A stretch of DNA of 64,000 bases, from positions 184,899-248,898 of the forward strand of contig NZ_RQES01000024.1 in the NCBI RefSeq assembly GCF_004769405.1, read 5' to 3'. This document shows positions 44,755 to 56,000 of the stretch, piece by piece. The position numbers and the translations under genes are program-made. Position 1 is the first letter of the stretch. Each line of letters opens with the position of its first letter. The notes under the pieces were generated by a model. It made no database searches, was not told the origin of the DNA, and saw only the letters and a list, made by a program, of their open reading frames with translations. This stretch comes from Leptospira selangorensis. Lineage in GTDB: Bacteria; Spirochaetota; Leptospiria; Leptospirales; Leptospiraceae.

Positions 44755-45525
44755 TTACAGGGATACACCAGCTGCAACGCTAAGGTAAGTGAGGCCATGT
44801 AGAGATGGAAAACTTGCACCTGCTTTCAAAAGTTCCAATTCAGCAAGACTTGCAGCTCGACCTAACCCAAATAAGGCACGCTCATCATTGTAAATATAAA
44901 TTTTCTCTTGGCCATAAATTTGATTCTGCACTCCCATTTCCGTTTTGATGAAAAATCCAGTCGAGTGCATCCATTGAAGACCTATACCGAGTGTCCCCAT
45001 TATGATATTTTTTCGTTCTACGGAATAGGATACAGATCCTGGATATAATTGAAGAGGGTCTGTAAAATGGACATTACTTCGTGATGCAGGTAGGGCGCTA
45101 ACGTGAGCAGATATGAAAAAGATACCTTCGAAATGGAAATAATTTATAAATAAGTCCCCTGATAATTTATCCTAAGATTTATACATATCGCAAGTTTTTG
45201 AATTTGTAATATAGTCTACATCAGATGAACAGTTGATTACTTGATTACCATAGTTATTGGTTTGGCGGATTGTATATTGAATGGACGATCCAACACTAAT
45301 AAATTTGTTTATATTATATCCAAAAGTTAAATTCCAAAAATTGAATGCTACGTTTGTCGAAGCACCTGCACTTACTGAAAAAGGTTTACTTTCTCTAAGT
45401 TCACCCTGAGATTGGGATTTCAAAATGCCAAGTGGTGCTAGAAGAAATGAACAAATGAGAATTGCAAAACCTAAATTTCTTTTCAATTTAAACCTCAAAT
45501 AAGCATAAGAATCTATATAAATCAC
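44755..45525 (-). pseudogene. Outer-membrane beta-barrel protein interrupted by an in-frame amber codon
   Basis: One frame of 257 codons broken by a single TAG at 45172-45174 (codon 118). The first part has a signal-like stretch (GFAILICSFLLAPLGILKSQ) then SVSAGASTNVAFNFWNLTFG and ISVGSSIQYTIRQ; after the TAG the same frame goes on without a stop through LSGDLFINYFHFEGIFFISA, PGSVSYSVERKN, MGTLGIGLQWMHSTGFFIKT to the C-terminal LTYLSVAAGVSL. Alternating aromatic strands with turns, and a terminal hydrophobic strand, fit a small outer-membrane barrel. No frameshift is needed, only the one nonsense change, so it is a recent pseudogene, a sequencing error, or a readthrough case. Confidence 0.75.
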
Positions 45526-45620
45526 TGCAATGAATAGAAAACAACTAAATTAAAAGACAATGGATTAGATGATAATTGGTAAACGTTAATGTAATTTTTT
45601 ATTAATTGAAACTTGTGAAT

Positions 45621-46202
45621 TCACTTTCTAATAATTACTATGAGCTCAATCATAGCAATTAAGAGGAGAATGACAATTGCGTAAGGATAAATCCGTGTAT
45701 AGGCAGGTTCATTTGAATTTCTTTTCAATTCTTCTTTAATTTCGGCTATATCAGTCTGAATACTATTTAAGAGATCGATTGTTTCCTTATCCAATTTCAC
45801 ATTTGAGGGTTCGTGCCGATAGCTAGGATATTTTTCTTCTAATTGGGTATATTCCTTCTGCAATTCTGAGTTTAAAGGCCAATTGGATAGAGCTTTTTTG
45901 AAGAAACCCTTTGCTTCCTTATTTCTTCCTTTTGCTCGTTCCTGTCTCCCCATTCCTATCCAAGCCTTAGTTAAGAGAAACTCTGCCTTAGGATTGACAG
46001 GGTTAATTTTCAAAATAGAAATAATGTCCTCTTCCGCTTCTTTGTATCTTTCCTCGCTTAATAATCTTTCTATCATCTGTAAACTTTCCTCTGAAGATTC
46101 CTGGCTGGAAATCTGGGAGCCGAAAATGAGATATATAGCAAAGAGTAATAAGAATTTTGGGGTTATGGTTAAATTGAAATAGGAACAATATTTCGAAATC
46201 AT
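45621..46202 (-). CDS. TPR protein with C-terminal membrane anchor
   Basis: 193 residues. Signal-like N-terminus (LLLFAIYLIFGSQISSQ), then two or three TPR-like helices (EERYKEAEEDIISILKINPV, AEFLLTKAWIGMGRQERAKG, KEAKGFFKKALSNWPLNSEL), a coiled-coil-like stretch (IQTDIAEIKEELKR) and a C-terminal helix YPYAIVILLLIAMIELIVII. It may organise other envelope proteins. The ATG overlaps the stop of the kelch lipoprotein gene by 4 bp. Confidence 0.7.
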   Translation of the reverse strand: MISKYCSYFNLTITPKFLLLFAIYLIFGSQISSQESSEESLQMIERLLSEERYKEAEEDIISILKINPVNPKAEFLLTKAWIGMGRQERAKGRNKEAKGFFKKALSNWPLNSELQKEYTQLEEKYPSYRHEPSNVKLDKETIDLLNSIQTDIAEIKEELKRNSNEPAYTRIYPYAIVILLLIAMIELIVIIRK

Positions 46203-47560
46203 CGATCTATCCGTATAGCCTTATGGCCGAATCTGCTTCTTGGCATTATTGAAGATTCTGTCGTCCAACTTCCAGTTGTCGGATTTGCAGAACCAATAGA
46301 ATATACTGTATTTAACGGTGTATTTAATATGTTAGCGCCACCAAATACGAATAGTTTTCTTGTTTCATATGAGACTTGTGTACCAGGCGAATAGAGTGTT
46401 TGGGGAAGCAAAGGTCCTAAAGTAAAAGAAGAGGATCCAAATTGATAATGCTCTGCTCGGTTTGTAGGCGCAATTGAAGTGATCGGTTGAAATATATTTC
46501 CAGATCCGGTTGATCCACCAATAGAAGAAAACCAAACATCATCAGCTGGGAAAGCATCACCAGATTTAGGAACAATACATAGACCTGATGAACCGTGCTT
46601 AGCTTCACTTAAGGAAGGTTCAGAGAGCGAAGTTGTAGTATTTGCCGAAGGAACAAAGGCGTCAGTTGCAATGCTTGCGTTACCATTCGTATCCAATCTT
46701 CCTCCAGTATAAAAGATTGTTCCATCGATAGTGCAACCAGCCATATCAGTGCGTGGAAAGATTGTTGTTGCAGAAGTATAGGAAGCCCAAAAGCCTGATG
46801 TCCCGATTTCTGGGTAAAATCTTAGAACGGTGTTATTAATTGGATTATTCGAAATATCGAGATTAGTAGCTCCTGATATAATGTATATTGAATCTCCTAT
46901 GGAACCGGAGATCGCGCCATGTAACGCCGTTGGAAGGTCGTTCCCGGATTCCCAACTATTCGAGTAAGGATTAAAAATTTCCACTTTAGTAGAAGGAGAA
47001 AATATTCCGCCGTTCTTTTCGAGGCCTCCAATTATATATATCTTTTGTTTATGAGAGATAATTGTAGAGAAGACACGAGGAGTTGGAACTGTTGAAACAG
47101 TAGGATACCATATATTAGCTACAGGATCGAATAAATCAATTTGTGGAATTGGGTTTAGGGAAGAGTCTAACCCACCAATTAACCAAATCCCTCTTGTTCT
47201 TTGTGGGAAGCTAGATACCCATGTTGTAAAATTGAGAGTCACGCTGCCGCTAATATCAGCGTTTCCGCATGTTAAAGTTACTATATAATTTGTGTTTGAT
47301 TCAAGATTGGTTAGTTGAAAGAAATGCGTTTTTGATTTCTTTAATGAAGGGGAGATCATATCCTGAGATATAATATATCCTGTTACATCAGCAGAGCAAG
47401 TCCACATAAGTGTAGCAGCAAATGGTCCTAATTGCGTAACGTATGCCGTTTCCACTTTGGCTGTTTCTTCACCAAGAATTCCTCCCAAGATTGAGTTATC
47501 GCATTCAAATGAAAATATCGAAAACAAAAAAAGAACAATAATATTAATCAAATATTTCAA
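46199..47560 (-). CDS. Kelch-repeat lipoprotein with N-terminal FnIII-like domain
   Basis: About 453 residues from a TTG at 47560, which overlaps the upstream stop (TTGA) and has AGGGG 8 bp before it; this start gives a clean signal MKYLINIIVLFLFSIFSFEC with a lipobox Cys. The ATG at 47599 would place 13 extra residues before it. After the signal, a domain with LGPFAATLMWTCSADVTGYI resembles fibronectin type III, followed by kelch blades such as RGIWLIGGLDSSLN, PTPRVFSTIISHKQKIYIIGG, SGSIGDSIYIISGA, MAGCTIDGTIFYTGGR and KLFVFGGANILN. A surface or periplasmic ligand-binding propeller is likely. Confidence 0.78.
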   Translation of the reverse strand: MKYLINIIVLFLFSIFSFECDNSILGGILGEETAKVETAYVTQLGPFAATLMWTCSADVTGYIISQDMISPSLKKSKTHFFQLTNLESNTNYIVTLTCGNADISGSVTLNFTTWVSSFPQRTRGIWLIGGLDSSLNPIPQIDLFDPVANIWYPTVSTVPTPRVFSTIISHKQKIYIIGGLEKNGGIFSPSTKVEIFNPYSNSWESGNDLPTALHGAISGSIGDSIYIISGATNLDISNNPINNTVLRFYPEIGTSGFWASYTSATTIFPRTDMAGCTIDGTIFYTGGRLDTNGNASIATDAFVPSANTTTSLSEPSLSEAKHGSSGLCIVPKSGDAFPADDVWFSSIGGSTGSGNIFQPITSIAPTNRAEHYQFGSSSFTLGPLLPQTLYSPGTQVSYETRKLFVFGGANILNTPLNTVYSIGSANPTTGSWTTESSIMPRSRFGHKAIRIDR

Positions 47561-48438
47561 AAGAACGCCCCTAAAGAAAATCGTATTCCGGAACGACAAA
47601 GACTATCTTGACCTTCAAAAGAGCAAACAGATCGAATTCCTGTCCTAAATATTGTTCGATTTTTCGTTTCCCAGTTCCAACCAAATTCAAAAACTCCATC
47701 AGGATCAATTCCTGCGCGAGAACGGTCGCCATCTTGCCAAGATATGTAACTTGCGCCAAATCCTATGAGAAAATATGGTGAAGAGGCACTAAAGGTCTTT
47801 CCATAATAAAAATTTTGACTCCACATGGTCATATTTCCATTCTTTCCCGGAGCATATTGATAATCACTTGAAAACCCAAGAAACGAATATTGTGTATTGG
47901 AAACTCTTTCTACAAAACCTCCCCCCCCGTAAATAAGTGGAAAAATATTTGACCAAGGGCCGAAAGAGGCAGTTCCAGATATCGAAAGCCCGCCTCTCCA
48001 GTTTCCGTCATGACTTTGGACATCCATTAAATAGCGATCGGGGATTGTTGGAGAAGTTTCATTTATTTCTTGTCTGCGAATCTTAGTTAAATCTAATTCA
48101 GCAAATCCTAATTCAGTTTTTATAATTAATTTCGAAGATTGCTTTTCAACCAGTATTCCTCTAACAATACTTCCGTCTGTTAGCTCAAATTCTGAATAAC
48201 GATAAGAAGACTCTGGCCCGACTTTATTTTTATCAATTCGTAATAAGTCAGATTTAGGAATTCTGTATTTTCTGTCTTGCCAGCTTATGAAAACGTAGGA
48301 ACCGCTTTCAGAGACATCCTCAGCTATGAACGCATCCCCATTTCGAAAGAGAATTTCTGTAGAGTGCAGGTTGAAAGGAATGGTTAAAAGTAGAATCAGA
48401 GCATATTTAATTTTGTTATACTTTATCTGTTGAACCAA
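47557..48438 (-). CDS. Exported beta-rich protein, outer-membrane barrel candidate
   Basis: 293 residues. Signal peptide YALILLLTIPFNLHSTEILF. The first ~110 residues (AEDVSESGSYVFISWQDRKY, ELTDGSIVRGILVEKQSSKL, ELGFAELDLTKIRRQEI) look like two short SH3/Sm-type beta modules; the rest has barrel-like alternation (GGLSISGTASFGPWSNIFPL, SPYFLIGFGASYISWQDGD) and ends in FSLGAFF, a terminal Phe as in barrel proteins. Not recognised as a named family. Head of a run with the kelch and TPR genes (overlapping ends). Confidence 0.6.
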   Translation of the reverse strand: MVQQIKYNKIKYALILLLTIPFNLHSTEILFRNGDAFIAEDVSESGSYVFISWQDRKYRIPKSDLLRIDKNKVGPESSYRYSEFELTDGSIVRGILVEKQSSKLIIKTELGFAELDLTKIRRQEINETSPTIPDRYLMDVQSHDGNWRGGLSISGTASFGPWSNIFPLIYGGGGFVERVSNTQYSFLGFSSDYQYAPGKNGNMTMWSQNFYYGKTFSASSPYFLIGFGASYISWQDGDRSRAGIDPDGVFEFGWNWETKNRTIFRTGIRSVCSFEGQDSLCRSGIRFSLGAFF

Positions 48439-48458
48439 TTAGAAATTCCTGAAATATA

Positions 48459-49868
48459 TTATTGAATGTTATGTTTTATAATTCTAAGCGATGAATCATT
48501 TGAATCAGATGTTTTGATCTGGATCCACGATTGAATTAAACCAGTTGAAAGATTATGAATAACCGGACTAAAGGCGTCATAAGTTTTGGCATCATAACCA
48601 ATCCCCATTGACTCATTTTCATTCCTGTTAATGTATTTATAAGACGAATAAGTATTCGAGATGGGTATTTCTGCAAAAAATAAACGATCAGAATCAAAAC
48701 TATTCCATCCTTCAACTGTCGTAATATGCTGAGTGAAATTGAAATAGATCTTCTCAGAGGTTTGAACGCATGACTGAACTAGATTTCCTACTGGTAAATA
48801 TCCATCGAAGGAACTCGAGGCAATATTGTACCTTATAAAATTGTTTGGATTTGTTTGAGAAACCCAAATATTATTAATCGAATCGTATCTCAACAAAAGG
48901 AAACCAATGTAGTCCCCCAAATTGTCATCTTGTCGAAATCGAAAGATTATATTTGGAATACCGGAGCCCGAGCAAACAGGTCCTAAGAATGGGCTATTTG
49001 TCCCGACTATTTGAGCAAGACCATTTGTCAAATTCTGCCAAGTTGATCCATTGAATTGTTTTATGTATAGCGAATGTGTTCCTGCTAAACTTTCTTCCCA
49101 GAGAAGTGTAAGCTTCCCATCGATAATTGTTGAGATAACATTATAGGTTTGAGTTGTAGTATTGTCTTTTAGGCCCTGAATGCTGCCGCCATCTATTCGA
49201 ATCCAGCTTGGACTATTTAAATTTGCAGTTTTATAAACATGTAAACCTCTCTCTCCGAAATCAACATTTGAATAAACTAACGATAAATAAAGATTATTGT
49301 TATCACTAGTTAAGATAAATTCTCCATAATTTGTATCGGTAAAGGGAATGTTTGTCCATGTCCAGTTATTGGAATTTTCGTTTAATCTGTATAGGTTGAT
49401 TTTATATTTATAATCGAGATTCTCATCAAAATCCCCTGATCCATAGCCTAAAATTGTTTCACCTTGAAATTGAATGATCGCTATATTATTTATATCACTA
49501 TGAGAAGGCAGCGAATTTGTAATCAAAGGAGTTGAAGTATTATTTAGGGCAATTGTTTCCTCGTCGCTGGAGCTAAAATGGAAAACTTCAAAATGATATT
49601 TAGAATCGATGGAACTAAAGAATGGAACAATGACAAAAGCCCTTTCACCAATTGTAAATATTTTTGGTCTTTGAGAATAGGGAAGAGTATCATTTTGAGA
49701 TTGAAGTCCAGTTGTTCCTCCTCCATCAAGTGGAAGAAATGGGCTAATATTACTTGGGCTTTTGTTGAAGCTAGATAGAAGAAAGAATTCTCCATTTATG
49801 CCGTTAGGGTCCTTGCAATTATTGATAAAAAATAGTAATGAAAAAAACAGCAGGTTTATTTTGCGCAT
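48459..49868 (-). CDS. Putative lipoprotein, beta-propeller-like
   Basis: About 469 residues from the ATG at 49868 (MRKINLLFFSLLFFINNC, a good lipoprotein signal); an ATG five codons upstream at 49883 is also possible. The body is rich in Ser, Asn, Trp and Tyr with repeated strand pairs (ERAFVIVPFFSSIDSKYHFE, TILGYGSGDFDE, NNLYLSLVYSNVDFGERGLH, KLTLLWEESLAGTHSLYIKQ), which suggests an irregular propeller. No family recognised. It lies 20 bp upstream of the barrel-like gene, so a four-gene exported-protein unit runs from here down to 45621. Confidence 0.62.
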   Translation of the reverse strand: MRKINLLFFSLLFFINNCKDPNGINGEFFLLSSFNKSPSNISPFLPLDGGGTTGLQSQNDTLPYSQRPKIFTIGERAFVIVPFFSSIDSKYHFEVFHFSSSDEETIALNNTSTPLITNSLPSHSDINNIAIIQFQGETILGYGSGDFDENLDYKYKINLYRLNENSNNWTWTNIPFTDTNYGEFILTSDNNNLYLSLVYSNVDFGERGLHVYKTANLNSPSWIRIDGGSIQGLKDNTTTQTYNVISTIIDGKLTLLWEESLAGTHSLYIKQFNGSTWQNLTNGLAQIVGTNSPFLGPVCSGSGIPNIIFRFRQDDNLGDYIGFLLLRYDSINNIWVSQTNPNNFIRYNIASSSFDGYLPVGNLVQSCVQTSEKIYFNFTQHITTVEGWNSFDSDRLFFAEIPISNTYSSYKYINRNENESMGIGYDAKTYDAFSPVIHNLSTGLIQSWIQIKTSDSNDSSLRIIKHNIQ

Positions 49869-50032
49869 CCGACTATGTTCCATTTAAAACTTTAACCGAC
49901 TTAATTAGAGAAATTTCAAATTAATTTGTTCAATTCAAGAGTATTTTTGCCATTTAGGTTTTTTTGTTGACGTTATTGATTCTTGCAAAGCTTTTCTAAG
50001 ACACTAAAGCTACAAAATTGCTGATTTATATT

Positions 50033-53000
50033 ATGTCCAAACAAAATCGAAAAAAAATCTTCTTCATTGTTTTACTTGTAACTGCAATATTTCATTTAAA
50101 TCTCTTTTCAACAAGCTCCATAAAAGCTCTTTACGTTCTCTTTAATGAGGAAACGAGTATTCCGCAGAATTTGCTGATACCGGCCATAGACTCTTTTGGT
50201 AATAGCAATTTATCCTATACAATACAGGTCCCTCAAGGGCCGAAAAATATAAGCCCTGAAATTTCCCTGAATTATAATTCGGGAAGATTGGATGAAGAAA
50301 TGACAGGCATTGGTTGGCAGCTGAATGGCATCCCATATCTCAGTTTGGATATAAGTAATGGGATTAACTATGATTCGTTAGATACATTTGTATCTTCTCT
50401 TTCCGGAAGATTGAAAAAAAATGGGGTCTCGGAAAATTTCCAACCAGAAATTAATGATTTTACTCTGTATACAAGAGTTTCTTCAGGAAATACAATCAGA
50501 TGGATTGCGAAGGACAGAAACGGCCTAACTTATTATTTCGGCGAGCATACGCCTGGATCTGGGGCAAGTTTAGTTAATCAAGATGGCAATCCATATTTCT
50601 GGGGTCTGGAGAGGATCGAAGACCGGTATGGAAACGGATATGCGATAACTTATGATCCAATAAGTCAGCAAGCTGGTTATCTATATCCTAAAGTTATAAA
50701 GTACAGTTCAAACACTTCTGAAATCCAATTTTTATACCAAGATAGAGAAGTGGAAACTTTAACTACTTATTTGTACTCAATTACTAAGAAGCATAAAAAA
50801 AGATTAACAGGGATACGGACATATGTTCCTACCGAAGGCGGAAATGCATTAGCAGAAAATTATTCTTTCGAATATTCTAATATTTCTTCGAATGATCGCG
50901 CAGTCTTAACAACTTTTAAGAGAGAGAATTATTTAGATCTTTTCATTTCCTATTCGGATCTAAGTCAATCCAACTTAAAAAATCCAATTAGTCCAGATGC
51001 CCAAAGTGTAAACTATAATCTTTCCTATAGAGCAGACAGCTCATTGTTCACTGAAGCTTGTAATGCTACAGCTCTGACTTGTCTTTGTTCAGCTAGTTCG
51101 GCATGTATGGCGGTGTCGGGAGGTACGGCCGGATGGTTTTGCGCTTCTTTGTCATATGATAATAAAGGGAGCTGTCTTAAGGGATATGAATATTCAAATA
51201 CTTTCTTTGTAGATATAAATGGTGACAATAGGCCGGATTTTGTTCGAATCACTGGAGATAAGGAATCAGGACAAAATTTTGTTAGTAGTTATTTTAATGC
51301 TGAGGGGACTTCAAATGCGGTTTTCGGTGCGGAATCCGTAACCTCTGGATTGAATTTAAGCGATAATTCAGTAATTCTACCTGGGGATTTGGATGGGGAT
51401 AAGAAAGTAGATTTTTTGGTATTAGAAAAAGACTCTACTCCAATAAAAATTTTCAAATCAAAAGCAGTTAGAAGCGAATTAACACCTTCTTCATTTCAGG
51501 TATCCGTGAGTTCAGTCAATGCAAATATACCAAATCATAGCAAAGAGCTGAAACATTTTCTTGTAGATATGAATAAGGATGGTAAGGCGGACCTAATTCA
51601 AAAAGGGACTGACTCTTCTGCTTATAAGATATATCCTTTTGGAACAACGGATTTTAAAAGCCCAATTACTTACACTCCTAATGAAATAGGTTTAGAGTTG
51701 CAGACTTTTATTGATATGGATGGAGATGGTGTTCCTGATTTCGTCCGTCTTGTTGTGAATAATTCCGGTGAAAGTTCGATTACAAAGATTAAGGTTTCAT
51801 TGTTAAAATGGATTTCTGGAAATATCGTCGAGCGTTCAGTTTATGAGACAATCCTAAGTTATCCAGGAACAACTGGAGAAAGATATTTTGCAGACGTAAA
51901 TCGAGATGGGAAAGTCGATTTAATTATACATTTTCAATCAGGAGATCAGAGCCGCTTAGTTCAATATATTAATAAAGGTAATTCTTTTGAACAACAATCT
52001 ATTCAGGACATCAATAATATCTTCTTCAGTGAAGACTTGGGCCTAAAAGGAAGCTCAGCAGGATATCAAGCAATATCGATTGATATCAACAATGACACTG
52101 TATTAGATAGAGTAACTTATTTGGGGGACTGTTTCCAAGTTGAAATTTATGATCCTATTTCAAGTTCATACAGTAATCCGGTGACGGTTGGGGCGGATAA
52201 TACATCTATAATTGAACTAAATTTTAATAGTACTCCCGATTCAATTATTTTGATGACTGACTCATCAAATCATTTTTGGTTTCATTCAATACTGGATAGC
52301 GGTGATATTATTGATTCGAACTGGATCGACGCTAGCGCAATGCTGCCCAATACAAGTGGTGTAGTTGATTCCTCGGCAGATTCCATAAAAAAATATAAAT
52401 CATGGGCATTGAAGAAACAATTTTCCGACGTTAACGGAGATGGAATAATCGATCTGATTCGCTTTTATGGAGATTTCGAAAATTCTAAAATTTCGAATGG
52501 CAAAGTTTATGTTTCCATTGGAAAAGTTGATGGACAAGGGCGAGTTTATTTTAGTGCTAATGGAGATTATTCTTTTGCTGCGACTTCGTTTTCTGAAGTT
52601 ATGGATCTCAATAATGATGGCAGACTGGATTATTTAGGAATTAATTCGAAATACCAGGACTCTACTGCATATGTAACTCTCGACGTTCCTACAAAAATTT
52701 ATTCTTCTGTTCCATATCAATCGACCGGAACTTTATCTTTATTATATGTAGGTTCTCCCGGAGCTTATAAGCCGGGATTAATTACTACAATTGCGAATGG
52801 TTCAGGTAAAACGGTAAATGCTGAATACAAAGTTTCTTCGAAAAGTAGTGGAGCTATTTCGTATACTGATCTAAGTGGCCAAATCAAATCCTTTATTTAC
52901 CCTGTATGGTTATTAACTAATGTTCAAATAAATCATACAGCTAATGTTGTAGAGAATACTTCTTTTACTTATACTGATAATAGATATTATATTTCTGGAA

Positions 53001-56000
53001 ATAGTGCTCCAAATGATCAAATCGGCCTTTTAGGGTTTAGGAAGGTTGCATTCACAAATTCCTTAAACAACACTAAAGTTGAACAAGTGTTTAATTTAAC
53101 TGAATCTGCTTATCTTGCTGGAGCAGTTACGAGCGAATCATCCTACCAAATAAATCCTTCGGATGGTACGGAAAGATTAATCAGAACAAAACAAATAAGC
53201 TATGGTGATGCAACATCTTCGTTCTTCGTCGATGCATTTGGAGGTAAGTTCGTTCGCCCTACGAAAATTTCTGAAGATCGGTATTTGCTTAATGTTAAGA
53301 TAAAGACAGTAGAAGAAAGTTTGAATTACGATTCATACGGGAATATATTAAAAAGCGCTAAGAGAACCTTCAATAATGAAGATTCCGTCTTGGAGGAAAC
53401 TTCATTTGAGTATCCTGCCTTCGACGCAAATAATTGGACGTTCGGCTTACAAACAAAAATGACAACATATTCCAATGGGGTGAAGACAGGCGGTACCGAA
53501 TTTATTTTTAACAATGGTATTCCTGCTGAAGTGCATAAAGATTTAGGACTGTCAGGATCACAAGTTACAAAATTTCTTTCTTACGATGCGTTTGGAAATT
53601 GCAATTTAATCGAAGAGGCAAGTGGAAATCAGATTGTTTTAGAATATGACAATTATTGGCACACCTATCCTACTTCTATAACCAATTCGTTAGGACATTC
53701 AAAAAAGATTTTGTATGACTACAAACTTGGTAAAGCTATTAGTGAAATAGATCAAAATGGGAACGAAACTAAATATACTGTTGATAGGTATGGACGTTTA
53801 ATTGAAACTACTCGCCCTACGGATGATTGGAGTGAGAGGACAATTTATACTGATACGGGGTTAGCATCTGGAGCCACAGTTGAAGTTTATGGGCACGATG
53901 CAGAAAATGGTGATGTACATGCAATCAATTATATAGATTATGCAAATCGCACGTATAAGACTAAAAAATTAATGTATGGAAATATCTACTCTGTTGAAGA
54001 AACAGAATTTTTATCGGATGGCAAAGTTAAGGCTAAAGTGGGGCCGTATATTGAAGGGATCAATATTATAAAAAGAACTGAATTTTCGTACGATGTTGAA
54101 GGGAATAATACTGGAATATTGCAAGTTGGAATAGGGGCAGTTGATATTACATATGATAATCTAACCACTACTTTTGTGGCGAAAAATAATAGTGGATCAA
54201 TCCTTACAACAAGAGTGGAAAAAGCGGATATACTTGGAAGGACGGTCGAGAAAAGTTTTAATGGAAAGTCCCATAAATATACTTATGCCCCGAGTGGGAC
54301 TATGGCGACGATTGTTGATCCGGATGGCGCCAAAACAGAAAACACCTATTCCATATCAGGAAATCTAATACAAAGAAAAGATGATAATCGGGGAACCGAA
54401 ACTATTGAATACTACAGTACCGATAAAATAAAAAAAATTACTTATGCCAACGGATCCAAGATCGAATTTGAATATGATTTACTCGGAAGAACTTCAAAGC
54501 AAGTTGCAACAAATAAAGGCGGTCAGACTTCTCAAGCAAAACTATACTATGATGAAGAATCAATTAATGATTCGAAGGGGCTTTTGACGAGCGTATTTGA
54601 GAATAATGTAGAAACGCATTATGAATACGACAAAAAGGGATTTGTAAAGAAAATGTGGAAGAGATTCATGGACGAGGATCTTGTTCTAGTCACCCATTAT
54701 GAATATACAAGTGGAGGGAGACTGTCTGCACTTATATATCCCGATGGAACTAAGATAAGTTATCAATATGCACCATCTGGAGCAATTGTTAATGTATTAT
54801 ATTCTTCGCCAGATGGGGAAAGTCAAAACCAAAGTATAGTAAAATACGAAGGACCTTTCTGGGATACAGATGGATTTGTTTTGCGTAAAACATTTGGTAA
54901 TGGTATTATTACAAATCTCTTAATAGATAGTGAGAGTGTTAAGCCCAAGCGTTTGACTACAGGAATTGGTAGTAGTGTTTATGAATCACTGGAATTTTCA
55001 ATCGATGATTTAGGAAATGTCATATCAATTAATGATATTAAAAATCCGCTTCGCAGTTCTACATATTCCTATGATGATCAAAACCGACTTTTGCAGGCAA
55101 CTGGCTCGTTCGGAACTGAGCAATATTCATATTCTGAGGGTGGTAAAATTTTAACGAAAGGGGGTAGGCAATACTCCTATACTGACCCTTTGCATAAAAA
55201 TGCAGTCACTGCTGTTTCTTCCACTAATTCTACTCTATTCTATGAATATGATGAATCAGGAAATGTAAAGAAAAGGAATGGAGACTTGTATTCTTACGAT
55301 GGCTACAATCATGTTTCTAATGTTGCAACAACGAATGGCGAAAGTGTTAGTTTTCAATACGACTATAGAGGAAGTCGTATTACGAAAGTAAATGAAACAA
55401 CTGGAACAAAGGAAATTAGTTTAAATAATTTATACCAGATTTCGTATTCGCCGGGAAAGCAGCCTCTACACACATTATTTATTTACGGTGCGAGAGATGA
55501 AATTATAGCTCAAATAGGTCGTAATGATGCTTCTTTAGTCTCAATTTCGGATTTTAAAACTGAATCCGGATTAACTAATTTATTTAAATCCTTACGAAAC
55601 TATATGCCAGAAAGTTTCAAGTTACTTGCAAGCGTAACTGAATTGTCCTATCAGCAATTTCACTACAAATTCGAGCAATTGTCTTTACCAGTTAGATTGA
55701 ATAAATTGTTAATTTTGTTTCTACTTTTGACAATTTTACATACAATCATTGAAAAAAATATTTCCAATGAAGAATTTAAAAAATCTCGAATCCGTTTTTC
55801 AATTCCTATTGTTCTATTATCATTTGTCTCTCTTTCGTTTGGTAATTGTGGAATCGTCCCAGACGGATCAAGTTCTGGAACACCTCCTTGGGTGGCATTT
55901 CCAGCAAGTCCAGGGACTAATGTTCCTTCAGTTCCTGATGATGGAAATACCCCAATCAGTAATATACCTGGAATGCTCTTTTTTCATTTAGATCATCTAA

